From the NCBI GenBank assembly GCA_003956705.1, contig QZCP01000778.1, forward strand, positions 314,331-378,330: DNA of 64,000 nucleotides, written 5' to 3'. Source of the stretch: Brevipalpus yothersi. Taxonomy: Eukaryota; Arthropoda; Arachnida; Trombidiformes; Tenuipalpidae. A model generated the notes under the pieces. The model was not told the DNA's origin and searched no databases. It worked only from the letters and a program-made list of their open reading frames with translations. Shown here in pieces: positions 11,013-23,463 of the stretch (positions are counted from its first letter, which is position 1; the number at the start of each line of letters is the position of its first letter). A program made the translations under genes and the position numbers.

Positions 11013-12683
11013 TTATTTTTCATGCTGCTCGAGAAAGTTCTGGGCAGTTTTCCTAGCGTTTAGAATGTTGTCGTTGACACCAACCCCACGATAAGAAAAA
11101 CCAGTGAAATGCAAATTCAGTTTGTGAGTTTCGATCAAGTCTTGGATTTTTTTCAATTTTGCACCATGTCCTAAGTAGTATTGAGGTATACAGTCCTGAA
11201 AAAAAGGAAAGCGGGTAGGTTAAGGGCTACGAAACTGATTGGAATAATCGAACTTACTTTGTGAATGTTAACGTCACAACGAACCGGATCATTTTTAATA
11301 CCAAGACACTTGTGAACATTTTTGAGAGCAGTTTCCAATATCTTATCAGGAGATACCGATGAAGGGTCTCCGAAAAGTTCCTCGAACCATTCGCCCCCTG
11401 TCATAACCTAAGAGGGAATAATGATGAAATTAAAATTTGATGCATAACATTCAACATCCCTTACCGTCAGCCTTGTCACATTTTTATTAGCATCATGAAC
11501 AGGAAAACAGCAAGAATCAAAAACTATGCCTAGAACTTCTGGTTTTTCGAGAGAAGGAGTGAGAAAACCAAAACCTCGATCAGATTCCATTAACTTTCCT
11601 TCATATTCTAAGCATATTACTGCTACAGGCACATGCTTGATGGATGCCAAATTCTCACAGAGATCAGGATAAGTCTTTGAAGACAAACATTTTGCTAAAT
11701 GATAACTCGGAATAGTTGAAATGACATGATCAACAGCGATTGGCTTGATAGAATTAGAATTCGAAACATGAACCACAGCAGATCCATTGGATTTGAACAT
11801 GATATGTTCACACAAATGTCCGACTTTGCTATCAAATTGAGTCCCATTATTGCTGAGATTATCGAAAATCCTCTCAGGTAATTGAGAGAGACCATTTCTG
11901 AAGGACCATGAAGCCCACTTTTCTCCACGTGATCGCATTGCTAGCTGACTTTTTCTAGCCTCTAACCAGATCGGATCGTTGAATGGACTAACAGAGAACA
12001 TTCCTTTGACTAGTGAACCTTTTTTCTGGGCCAAGTCAATGATTTGAGGGAACATTGATCTCATGCTAAGTTTGCGAGCATCGCCCGCAGTTATTCCTCG
12101 GCACATAGGATCTGCGAAAAATTTTCCAATTTCTTCGCCCAAGCGTTTGGACATGAAATCATAAACGCTGATGTCTTGGTCATCAGATAGGTCTAACCTA
12201 GGAGTACGAAATTCGTGCCACAAATACTTGATAAGAGGTTCACTTAACAGAGAAGACTTTTGGAAAATGGAAGCGAAGCTCCCAGGAAGAGTGTGCATTT
12301 TATTGTTGTGCCAAATATAACGTTTCTTAGCCGCAGCATTATTCCGAGAGAAATATACTACGTCAGAGCTCAATCCCACCTCTTCGACCTATGAGGACAA
12401 ATAGTGAGGAATTTCATCAATTCCAAGTTCATCACATCTTACTGAGTTTTGGATAGCTTACCAATAGCAGGGAATTAAGGCCCTGCACTCCTGCTGATCG
12501 AACGCTTTTTGGACCAACTTCATGAATCACACCGTCTTCATATCTTTTCGTATGAATCCATCCTCCAACTCTCTCGGATGCTTCGATCAGTATGATCTTT
12601 TCGATCGAAGGACCACCATATTTGAGAAGATAGTGTGAAACTGCAAGGCCTGAGATACCGCCACCAAGAACAGCAACTTTCAT
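11013..12683 (-). CDS. PPOX: Protoporphyrinogen oxidase (penultimate haem-synthesis enzyme)
   Basis: Four minus-strand exons, 12462-12683, 11465-12388, 11258-11407 and 11013-11195, join to 492 aa (human 477). PPOX oxidises protoporphyrinogen IX to protoporphyrin IX with FAD at the mitochondrial inner membrane. The N-terminus MKVAVLGGGISGLAVSHYL is the dinucleotide-binding fold with GGGISG at residues 7-12, followed by the acidic ribose-binding residue in ILIEASERVGGWI. Further family marks are GPKSVR near residue 57, the GITAGDARKLSMRSMFP region, the TRLTVMTGGEWF segment spanning exons 2 and 3, and a final FAD-contacting TGFSYRGVGVNDNILNARKTA. The protein has no N-terminal presequence, as in animal PPOX. 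All junctions are GT-AG in consistent phase. Confidence 0.93.
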
Positions 12684-15600
12684 ACTTTGTTGAGTGATAC
12701 TGATTCCCAGCTGTTTAACATTCCTCCAATTTTCTACTAAGAGTTTGAACCTCCAATCTAACTATGAATACAGCGGAAATCCCTCGACCCTTCTGGATGA
12801 ACTTGAGAGAAATTGAAAAAATACTGAATAACATAAGAAGTTGGAATCACAAAAGAAAGAAAAGATAGATGAAGAAAATCGAAGATGATTGACGATTCGT
12901 GATAGAATTCATTAGGAATTCCAATCAAGTTATGATTCACACGAGATCGATGAAAACAAGTATTTCTGAGCTGAAAATTTCTGAAATATTCAGAGACAAT
13001 AGATCAGCTGCTCAACCAGAGCAGATCCCTACCTTCTCAACTGGTTAACTTGACCAATATTCTCACAAAAACACTAGACTTTATATCATTCTCAATTAAA
13101 AGTAACATTAACACTTGAAAACAATATTTATCTCAGGCTTTAAAGTGTTCAGTGCAAGAGCACGTGCAGCTGAGGCGGGAAATTTTTCAAACAAACCGGC
13201 GTGCTAAAGCTTATTCTTGTTCGATGAATGCTGGATCATTTTCAACGTTACATTCTTAATCTCATCAGAAAACATGGTTCCTTGAGCGATTATATACATA
13301 TATAATATTTTGAAACTCATTCAGATGCTTCTCAGTGACCAAATAGATTTTCCTTACACTTGGATTGATTCAAACTGATATGATTAGGACAGCAGGTGAG
13401 TTAGTGCTGACGTGGACCACCGCAACCAAATTCGATTATTATGAATCATGAACGAATTTTTGCCCCATAATTATCAATGATCATAACTCTCTATGATAAC
13501 CTTCTAAGTCTTCCGTTATGTGAGATGTAAGAGAAATCAACAGAAACATCCAAGAAGAATTTCACGAATTCCGCTGGTAGAATATTTTGATAGAATTCTG
13601 TCAAAGCTTCGCTATCGAGAAATAAGGAGAAAAATTATCAAATTATGATAGAGCTGAATAATTATCCAATATTCGAATATTTATATCGCAATCTGCATTA
13701 TGAGGGGAAAATAAAGATCCATAATTATTTCCTTCCATGAGAGCAATTCTCATGCTCCACCCTCAAGATCAATCAACTTATGTAACAGCCCAATCAAAAG
13801 CGATCAAGACTGACGATATCACAGAATTTCTGACGACAAACAGTATTTCACCCTAAATGGCTGTCATCGAACAACTCGTGACTCAAGAAGCTGAACAATA
13901 ACGTTCTTCTCTATGATAATGTTGGAACTTGCAAAACTGAGTAGCAATAATATGCTTCCATACTTTGAAAATATATTGGTCTACGGTATTATACAAAAGG
14001 TTGGCAGTGAATGTGGTCTCTAATTTCTCAGAAACAATAGGACAGGTTTGTACAAAATTTTCAGATAAGTTCCACAAATTAAGAATGATTAAGAGTAGAA
14101 AAATTTTTGGAACTAGACTGATGAATCATAATGAGTGCAAAGTTTTATAGCTTCAATAGTGTTCGTATGAGAGGTCTGAGAGTCAAAAATTTTTTTTGCG
14201 ATAAAAATTCCCACGTTTGTTTCTAAATGGTTGCATCATCATCGATTATGCCCAATATCCTGCATTGTATTTTACCAATAAACAGCATTGATGAGACTAT
14301 GCTGTGGAGCCTGACAAACTTATCATTCCGATATCCTGTTCGCCTTAATTTCAGTCAAAACAGAAAAAAGAAATAGATCATCATGGATATAGATAATACA
14401 AATGTACAAATGGAATTCAAAACTAGCAAATCTGACTTTTCACAATCTTTGTCAGATACATTGGTTCTCTAGAGCATATACATGTACATTAAAATATTAT
14501 GTATTCGAGAGAAAGAGCCATTTCTTCGACAAATTGATCTTACGTTGGAATGGTCAGGTTGATATATCTTGCATCCTTTTTTGAACAATCAGAAATCAAA
14601 AGTAACGAACAAATCATTTTTTCTTTGAGGAAATCTTAATTAAACATTCACCAAGGTGGAAAATCATTTCAGATGCAAAATTTAAAAAGGCTGCGAAAAA
14701 TTATCTTCTTGATTTATGGAAAATTGATTGGTCTTCTCATGGTCTGATATTGTTTTTGAAGCTAAGATTTTCTCTCAACGATACGAGTTGACTCTGAAAG
14801 TCTTGCGTAGTTTCATCGTTTGAATTTTACTTACATCTTGTTAGATCTCCAATTTGTTCTGAGCCTGAAGTATACTGTAAAAGTGAGTTGATGATCTCTA
14901 TAGCTCAACATAAGTCCATCTTTGTTGCGAATCTTTCGGAATGAGGACCTATATTCAATGAGCTCAACTATTCTCAGTTTTGAATACTCTCGATAAACAA
15001 TGAATGATTATTGTGACTCTACTGAAGAATGTGGGAATCTCTAGCCCCGCTTCTAGTTACTTGAGCTCTTAAGAATTTGAAATTTAGAAGCCTTAACTCA
15101 GTTCTACTGGACGTTTTTGAGGGAATCCATCTCATTTTGCCATTCTGTGGGAAGGGAGCTAGTTTTCGAGGTCTGAGAGCATTTCGAAAAATACCGCGAA
15201 TCTGGACGTTCATTCCAACATGAAGTTTGATTGCAACACAAGTGGAGCTGCAAAATCAACTCGCTGCATAACCATTCTATCATAAGCATTGAGGAGTGAA
15301 CCGGTTTTTCAGTCTGACATTCCAGATCATCTGAAATCGGTCAAGTTTGAAAGTTCAAGCGTCTTCATCAGACTGGAGAAGGCCTGGCAAGATGAGACAA
15401 AAGCTTCCTCCTAAAAATAGATTGTGAGCTCAATATCAGGGATGATATGTAATAAGAGAAGAAGAGATGAGCAAATAAATTAGTAGGTAGAAAGATGAGA
15501 AAAATTCATCTTACAGAGTTTGTTCAGCTTTCTGCCACTTGTATGAGCCGATAGAAAGCATTCAAAACGAATACAATTGATCAGATCTTAATTTTAAGAA

Positions 15601-15788
15601 CATTGACTGTTGTACATCTTAAAATTGCTTCGCAATAGACTTCGCATAACTTATCGAAATTTTGTTTATATTTAAATTACAATTATAAATCATGCAGTAT
15701 CCCAAATTGAAATTTCGGAATCAAATGCGAATGTATATCATCTCCTTTTCAACCATACAGTATTGGTCGGATAATGGCTGGTTAAATT
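12684..15788. other. Long intergenic region between PPOX and LDB1
   Basis: About 3.1 kb of AT-rich DNA. Frames at 13883-14150 (both strands), 14402-14584 and 15019-15289 (minus, two overlapping) have no family resemblance, no signal peptide and no paired splice sites that extend them. The PPOX promoter should be at its left edge and the LDB1 3' UTR at its right edge. I see no tRNA, repeat array or mobile element. Confidence 0.5.
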
Positions 15789-18063
15789 TCAATGATTCAG
15801 GGATTGAGGTGAAGGCTTCCTATCCTCTTGTTGACCAGAAGGGCCTCCACCTTGGACTGAGTTCGGACCTTAAATAAAAAATTTGCGTAAATGATTATTA
15901 TTATTACGGTTGATTTAAAAGGGTTAAGAATCTCACCTCTATTATCACTGTTTGATGAGACAGAGCCTGGGTTGGATGCCGACCCACTTGGCCCTGACCA
16001 TGACGTAGGGGGAGCATTTTGAGCATTTACATTGCTAGGTACAGACCCTGGTCCCGGTCCTCCATGGACAAAATCTTCACTATCGTCTAGACCATTCGAT
16101 ACTGCAGAGGCGGATGGATCATATTGAGTGTTCTCCAGCCTAGTTATTAAACGTTCATCTTCATCGCCAAATTCTCCTCCCATCAGAGAAGGTTCCCCTA
16201 CTACCATGACATCCTAAGGAGAGAAGTATTGTAAAGATGGAATCCATTCAACTTATTCTCATTATTTACCTGTGATGCTAATGAAAAGCTCGGTGGTCCA
16301 GGTGACATAGATGCATTGCTCTTCGTGAACATCGATGGGCTACGGAAATGGGAAAATGAGTTCGAGTCATTCTTATCGCAGTATTGAGATTAACGAGCAT
16401 AACCGTAACATAACTGATCCAAAGCTCACCTATTTTTCTTCTTACTAGTGTTTCCTCCTGTAGTGGCACTATTTGAGGATTTTCTTTTTCTTCTTTTGCT
16501 CGGTGGTCTTTGGTTTTCAGGAGGAGAGATCATTCGCTGCCACTTTTGGAATAAAGTAGTTTTAAGACAATCCCTCGGAGTGATGGGAAATGCTTTAGCT
16601 CGAGCCATTAACTCTTGCATGGGTTCAAGTATTGAACATAACTGTAAGATGACAAAATTTTGAGCATCCGTTACAGGCAAAGGAAATTTCGACTTACCCT
16701 TAAATAATTTAGAGTAGAATTGGTAAAGCCTTGTCTAGTGATATTTTTACTAAGCTGTTCTAATTGAGATTGATCCTGTTGAGCCACAATGGCCATCAAG
16801 TTGCGTGGAATTAGTTCTTGGTGAGAAATGGTAGTGAAATGCCATGATTTGATTCTTAAGAGATCATCGTAATTAAACTTGAGAGACAATTTTCCTTCTG
16901 TCAATACAACTAGTGATGTGTCCCTGCTCATATGCATTTGGTCCTTCATTTGTTGTGGATCAGAACCTGGTGGATATGGCCCAAGCCCCATAACCTGATG
17001 ATATCGACAAGAGGATAGAGTGAAAATAAAAAAGAAAGGTTCGAGATTAGAAAGGAACGGATGAATGCGTTGAAGAGGCGAGCATCCGAAAAAGCGAACG
17101 ACCGGGGAGTGAGATGTCAGAACGGTAATGGAAATGGGAGGATGGTAGAAAATTCATTGATGAGGAAAATAAAAGCAAGCAATATCAACCAACCTTGTTA
17201 AAACTTGTTTTACCATGATGAGTGATCATCGTACATTGTTCACAATCAAGAGTAATCAGTGAATTATGGTAAGATTCTTTGGGATTTCTCAAATGAAATG
17301 AGAGATCTGTGACGCCCTCTTCGAAAGAGGTTCGAAAATATCGTGGAATGAGAGTTCGTCCGATGGCTGATTAAGTGATGAGTAAAAAAAATTTGATCAA
17401 ATCAATACCAAAGTTCATCAAATAACACTAACAAGATTCAACTTACTGAACTGTTTGTGTCCATCTTCGAGACATAATACTAGAGTTAAGGTGGCATCGT
17501 CTTCGAAAAATTCAGAAATCAAATTGTCCCAAAATATATTATCACTGTCCTGTGTGTAGACACATGACACAAAAAGGAGTTAGAGATGTTATGGAATGAG
17601 AATTGCAAAAGTAAAGCTAATCATTCATAGTCTGAAAAATTTGATCACAAATAATGAACATAGTAAGGATTTTGGATTCATTCAAGAATGTGTCTGACAA
17701 GTTTTCTCATACAGTTTTCTCTTTGCTCGTTTAGAGTCGAGAAAATTTATGATAATCTTAGACAATGCAGTGAAATTGTTTGATTCAATTAGAAATATGA
17801 GAAGTTGAATATAAATTAATCACAATAAGAATACGATCCAAGCACAGACTCACCTCTGGTCTTGACTGAAGTCTTCGATTAAATTCATATATTCTAAAAT
17901 CAGTGTTGGCATTGAAAAGATTCCGTCTCATGTAAGGTGAGAAAGGTGGAGGATAGAATTCATTTGGAGGAACCGAGTTAGGGCCAGGAGCCATCACTGT
18001 TGGAGGACACTGAGGGGGACACATGCCACTAGACATACATTGATTGTTGAACATAGGTCGCAT
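15789..18063 (-). CDS. LDB1: LIM domain-binding protein (LDB1/Chip/CLIM family)
   Basis: Eight minus-strand exons: 17854-18063, 17447-17549, 17194-17366, 16698-16994, 16430-16641, 16270-16339, 15937-16213 and 15789-15868, joining to 473 aa. The protein is a nuclear cofactor that dimerises and bridges LIM-homeodomain/LMO and GATA complexes for enhancer-promoter contact. The dimerisation domain runs from TDFRIYEFNRRLQ through EFFEDDATLTLVLCLEDG, IGRTLIPRYFR, the long helix region and LSKNITRQGFTNSTLNYLR to LEPMQELM and RDCLKTTLFQKWQRM. It is followed by the nuclear localisation signal SKRRKRKSS and the LIM-interaction segment DVMVVGEPSLMGGEFGDEDE. Compared with vertebrate LDB1 there is an insert of about 25 residues (GLGPYPPGSDPQQMKDQMHM) at the start of exon 4, inside the dimerisation domain. 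One donor is the weaker GTTGGT. Earlier 5' exons are possible. Confidence 0.92.
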
Positions 18064-20337
18064 CGCCGTCTTGAATGATATTCAACAATCAAGTGGCTGC
18101 GAATGTCTTGTTGTTGACGAGATGCCACTCGTTAATGACACACAGTGTGGCAGATCAATGAAGACCAATCAATAACTATACTTGACGATCGATTCATACA
18201 GTGGTAATACAGTAGCAGTGTTTTATGATCAACTATATCACAAGCTTGTCGATGCATAAATATATATATTTATATTTATCATTTATATATATTTAAATAT
18301 TCATTCACATATTATATGAGCGAGATTGAATGATGATACGATAGGCGGGATGAGATTGAAGCAGTCAAGTCCCGGTTAAATGTTGTTGTTGTTGTTGCAA
18401 GATGTAGCAAGAAAAATAGAGAGGAAAGGAAAAAAATTGACAACACACAAACACACACACTCACGGTGAGAGAGATTGATAAAATTGGAACACACAATGA
18501 GGAATGATTTCGGATCAATTAAATAAATACCCAAAAATCATGATGATGATTACAGAGTGAATGAGTATGAGAAAGGAATAAACAGAAAGTGTATAAAGAA
18601 TTGCACATCATAAATAGAGAGAGCACTGTCGGCGGGCTATATAATATGTGTGTGTGTTACTGAGCGATTATGCTACAATAATTGGCCAGACAGATGATAT
18701 ATCAAACATATATGTTTAATGAAGATAAAATTTGTACCATATTTTAATTATGAAAAATAAATTAAATCAATTTTATCCACCAAAACATTATTCAGACACA
18801 CACACATACACAAGAATGAGAAGGAGAACGGCCGCCATCTTGCCTCATATGTATTACTGATACAGATATATATCGATCGGATTCGGATACTAGATCTATC
18901 TTGTTCTTCTTCTTTTTTTTGGTGGAAAAAGTTCTGATTCAGAACTTTTGATCAGGATGAGAACTGCTCTCTTGAAATCATCAGGGTTGTGAATTGGAAG
19001 CTTTGAGAATTTTGGGTGAAAATTCTGCCACTGCTTGAGGACAATCAGAATTGGTGTGTGGAGATTGAAGTTTTTTTTCGCTGGTACATGTATGCTCTAC
19101 TCAGGGAGATGTCTTGTGGGCGAAACTAGATTGATCATGATTTTCGATTTTTTCTGATCACATTAGTTTTCATATTAGAATACAATCGTTTTTTTGGTTA
19201 ATATTTTTTTATTGAATTTTAAATTGCCTTCATGATCCCATTCTTTGTCCTCTCAATTCGAGGTTATGGGTGATCATAGTGACTAAAGTAGGCTCGATCT
19301 TTCTTTTTTTTTCTTCTTCTTTTTTTAACCTAACATTGGAAGAGGATGATTTTGAGCTCTTGCTAGTTGAGGATTTCGATTTTCTCAACTTGTTTTACGA
19401 TTCTCAACTTGCCTTATGGTCCTGATCTCTACCCTTCTTGATATGTGATTGAGATGATAACTTTTCTATGATAGGTGACTTTGATGGATTCATTTCTGAT
19501 CACACCCTGAATAGCAACGTTAGATTCAAAATATTCATCTTATCGATAATCAACGAATATTCGATATCAATCAGTGAATGGTATTGGCGTGGTTGCTCGA
19601 TATGATTTCCATCAGAATTATGACAAGCATTTAAGCATAAAAGGAACCGTATCCACCAAAATGTTCAACCATAGTCTCAAAAAGTCCATTTTCCATCCTC
19701 TTATACTTTAACCAGAATCCTAAGCTTCCCATCATCTTGAATGATTCTCACCATCATCTTCGAACGAACAATTCCCTATCTTGGATGATTCCTCTTTACT
19801 GGTAGCACTTTACAATGTAAACTCGTGCTTACCGGTATTGAAGGCTATCAGAAAATATCTCATACTAAGAATAACCTAGTTCATTTTTGGTGGACATCCT
19901 CAGAACTTCATCTTGAAAGCTCTTGAGAATATGAATTCTGAGTAGCGCATTCTCACAGCTTTATCACTCTTTCCTTCATAGCATCTCCATCTCTGTTGAA
20001 TTAAATTCTGTTTTCTTTTCATGAACCCTGAAACTCGGTATTCTTTAGGATATTTTCGTTGAATTTTTTTATAATAATGGTCGGGTGCTAGCAATTAAGT
20101 GCTATCAGCCACTAGAATTTAGGGAGGGAATACCCCTATTATTGTTTAAAGGTAAGCAGAATCCAACAGTTATCCAGCCTTTCCTAGTAGAAATGCTCAA
20201 TATTTTGTCGGCGTCTGATCGACAGAGCATAGAAATAGAAATAGAAAAAATTCTACTCAATAGTGATGAGAGCATCCAATGACTGTGTTCATTCAGCCCT
20301 GGGATTTAGAATTAAAATTGGAATTTTTGGTTCCAGA
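18064..20337. other. Divergent intergenic region between LDB1 (-) and GNB5 (+)
   Basis: About 2.3 kb. It has a very AT-rich patch at 18256-18310 (runs of TATA/TTTAAATA), a (GTT)n run at about 18380-18398 and small CA/TG runs. A plus-strand frame at 20085-20282 starts with GTG and is unsupported. The AG just before the GNB5 ATG (ttccag at 20331-20336) looks like a splice acceptor, so a non-coding 5' exon of GNB5 may lie in this region. Confidence 0.5.
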
Positions 20338-23114
20338 ATGGCCAGCGAGGATGATGGAGCATCCACTGTTACTAGTCCTGGTGTGATCAGTGCTGGAATA
20401 CATTCCAAATGTGATATTCCAAACGAAGAATTACCGAAACCTAGTGTGGATTCGGTGGATGATTTTAGAAAAGAGATCGAAAGACTGAAATCCAGATTGG
20501 AGGAAGAACGAAGGAAACTCAATGATGTTACATGTAAGTAGAGATAATCAATTTTAGATATTATTCGTGATGAATTAATCGTGAGAATTGATGAGAATGA
20601 GATTCAGACAGATTGAGAATCCCCAAATCAAGATCAAGCTGAGTATTCTAATTGATTCCTTTTGAGAATCTCATTAGTAGGTCACCAATAAATTTATAGA
20701 TAATCATAGTATATTTAATTATCTACTAGTGAATCAAAGGATGAGATAATGTAAAATAATCAGAATAATATATCTTCATCAGAGTCTAAAAATCTCATTT
20801 TGAGCTATAAAAACGAGTAATATTGCTTTGTATAATACGAATCATTTCTTTGACCAGTTCCTAGCGTTGCACAAAGATTAGAACATCTAGGTGCTCTGAA
20901 TATCAAACAACGTAGAATCTTAAAAGGACACCAAGGAAAAGTTTTGTGTTCAGATTGGTCACTTGACAAGAGGCACATCGTCAGCTCCTCTCAAGATGGC
21001 AAAATGATAATTTGGGATGCCTTCACGACAAATAAGGTGAGAAAAATTGAATAATCAACTTTTGAATGTAAATTTTGAACTGATTGGAATTTCTCGTCCA
21101 GGAACATGCCATCAGCATGCCAACAACTTGGGTGATGTCTTGTGCTTATGCTCCTTCCGGTACGATGGTAGCGTGTGGGTAAGATATCATGAATTTCGAT
21201 GTTTGTAGAATTTTCTTGGTTGATCGAAAACACAGGATGCAAGTCAGAGAGGAAAAACTGTGCTTCAAGGCTTGAACTACCTTGGGCTTGGGTACATCTT
21301 TGAAGCTCTTCCCAGAAGAATATCATTGTGCTGTTATTCGAAATATATGACCATCAAAACTCGCTCCTTTTTTATCAAGAAAAAAAGGGCGACGAGAGTC
21401 TGAAAATGTATTGTTTCACAAATTCGAGATTCTCTAGATAAATGTGAATGCAGTCATATGAGCCTCTTCTCATAGTTCAGAGCTCAGCTAATAATTTTTA
21501 ATCTTTGCTTGTAAAGTTCGAGAACCATTGAACTTGATTCCAATCAAGGGAAACCGATAGATGAGCGACCAGCTTCCACTTTCATGAGCATTTTCTCCAG
21601 AATTTTGGACTTTGTACTGGGAGAATTTATCAGAAAAGGATATTTTCCTATTTTTTCTGGCAATCACTGATGAAAGATATAAAATCCAAATTTCAATGGC
21701 TCCAGTAGAAGAAACTATGAAATAGAATTTCTCCCACAGTCTCGAAATCTTGCATACTCATTTCTTAGACCATATTTGAGACTCTATCATAATCCGCTAT
21801 TCGAAACACTGGAACTCATCAAGTTATCGCCTAATAAAACAAATCATGCTCCCACATAATAAAAGAACAATTCTCTGACTTTTAAAAAACAGAGATATAC
21901 TGAGCAGAATGAAAATTTCCTTTAAAAAATTCAAAAAATCCTTGGAAGATGATCCATTGACATGTTTTACAGGAATTGTGAATTGTCAGAAAAGTCTGCT
22001 GTAAACTTCCAAAGATGGTTAATTTCGTTTTTTCATGATATGATATTTTCCCTCTTCTTTTAGGGGTCTCGACAATAAGATTACTGTTTTTCCTTTAACA
22101 ACGGAAGATGATGTACAAACTAAGAAGAAACATGTTGGAACACACACTAGCTACATGTCATGTTGTCTTTTTCCGGGAACTGATCAGCAGGTATGAAAAA
22201 ATTTTCGATCTCTACCTAGTGTCTTCATCATACTGAACAACAATTTAATAATTCAATAATTTTTCTCAGATTTTAACTGGCAGTGGTGATAGTACATGCT
22301 CTCTATGGGATGTAGAATGTTCAACCCTTATCCAAAATTTCCATGGGCACCTTGGAGACGTGATGGCCATAGATCTTTCACCCTCAGAAACTGGGAACAC
22401 ATTCGTCTCAGCGGTGAGTATCAGGCTTGTAATCAAACCCAAATCCTTAGAAGGATCTTCTTTCCATGAGTTCAACGAAATAATTCAAATATTCCATGAT
22501 TTTTAGGGATGTGATAGACAAGCACTCATCTGGGACCACCGAACAGGCCATTCTGTTCAGTCTTTTGAAGGCCATGATTCCGATATTAACTCTGTTCGGT
22601 ACCATCCAAGTGGTGATGCAATCGTTACGGGCTCAGACGATGCAACTGTAAGTGCTGATGATAATTGCTGAGAAAAGATTTTTGTGATAATATTTCCTCT
22701 TTTTCAGTGTCGTATGTACGATCTGAGAGCAGATCGAGAAGTTGCTTTATACTCGAAGAAAAGTATTCTTTTTGGTGTTAATTCTGTTGATTTTTCTGTA
22801 AGCGGTGAGTAATGAGCTAGGATTAAGAATTGAAAATTTATTTATCCGATAAATTTCTATCACAGGAAGAATATTGTTTGCTGGATACAACGATTATACT
22901 GTCCACGTTTGGGATGCTCTGAAGTGTCAGAGATTATGTATTCTCTATGGTCATGAGAATCGAGTAACTTGCATTAAAGTTTCACCTGATGGTACAGCTC
23001 TCTCAACAGGAAGCTGGGATTTTTCACTTAGAGTAAGAGATTTTCTGAATTTCAGCATATTATATCATCACCTGAAATTAATATTTTTTCTCTTTCCATT
23101 AGATATGGGCCTGA
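20338..23114 (+). CDS. GNB5: Guanine nucleotide-binding protein subunit beta-5
   Basis: Nine exons: 20338-20533, 20858-21036, 21102-21178, 22064-22190, 22270-22413, 22507-22647, 22708-22804, 22866-23032 and 23103-23114, joining to 379 aa. G-beta-5 is the divergent G-beta subunit that pairs with R7-family RGS proteins rather than a conventional G-gamma. The N-terminal helix (DDFRKEIERLKSRLEEERRKL) is followed by seven WD40 blades, with VLCSDWSLDKRHIVSSSQDG, EHAISMPTTWVMSCAYAPSG, CDRQALIWDHRTGHSV, INSVRYHPSGDA, DATCRMYDLRADREVALYSK and LFAGYNDYTVHVWD matching beta-5 rather than beta-1/2. Intron 3 (21179-22063) is the only long one. The last exon encodes only Ile-Trp-Ala-stop and completes the final blade. 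ATG 20338 follows an acceptor-like AG; an in-frame ATG at 20263 is less likely. Confidence 0.95.
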
Positions 23115-23463
23115 TACACCCTTCGAAAAAATGGTTTAAATTTAAAAAAATACTCACAATCACGACCGAGTTTCATTCGCTCAGTTTGAGCGAGATCGGA
23201 TTGATTTTAAATACTCATCAAATTCACAGAAGAATAGGTCAATGTACGTTTAGATGAAAATAAATTATCAACAGGATTTGTTCTTGTATTGATAGATTCA
23301 CCTTCCAACTGAATAGCAATATTCATGGTTGGGTTTTTCTCTTCATATTTCAAAGGCAGGAAAAATTATTTGATATTGATTTTTTTTCGGCATATAGAAA
23401 ATGTAAATAAAAATCTTTTATGAGGAGAGTGATATTCGCATTGAGTACAACCTTCGATACAGA
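23115..23463. other. Convergent 3' ends of GNB5 and the SLX4-like gene
   Basis: No coding region. AATAAA at about 23259 and 23406 on the plus strand are candidate 3'-end signals for GNB5. Confidence 0.5.

Noticed and set aside
15019..15289. Two overlapping minus-strand frames downstream of LDB1
   Set aside because: They overlap in different frames, show no family resemblance and need no part in the complete LDB1 model, which ends at 15789.
18236..18310. AT-rich TATA/TTTAAATA patch upstream of LDB1, considered as an origin or transposon end
   Set aside because: No terminal inverted repeats, target-site duplication or internal coding sequence; simple AT-rich DNA explains it.
20085..20282. 65-aa plus-strand frame before GNB5 (LAIKCYQPLEFREGIPLLLF...)
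   Set aside because: It begins with GTG rather than ATG, ends in a stop 55 bp before the GNB5 start and cannot be joined in phase to GNB5; it might be a chance frame or a remnant.
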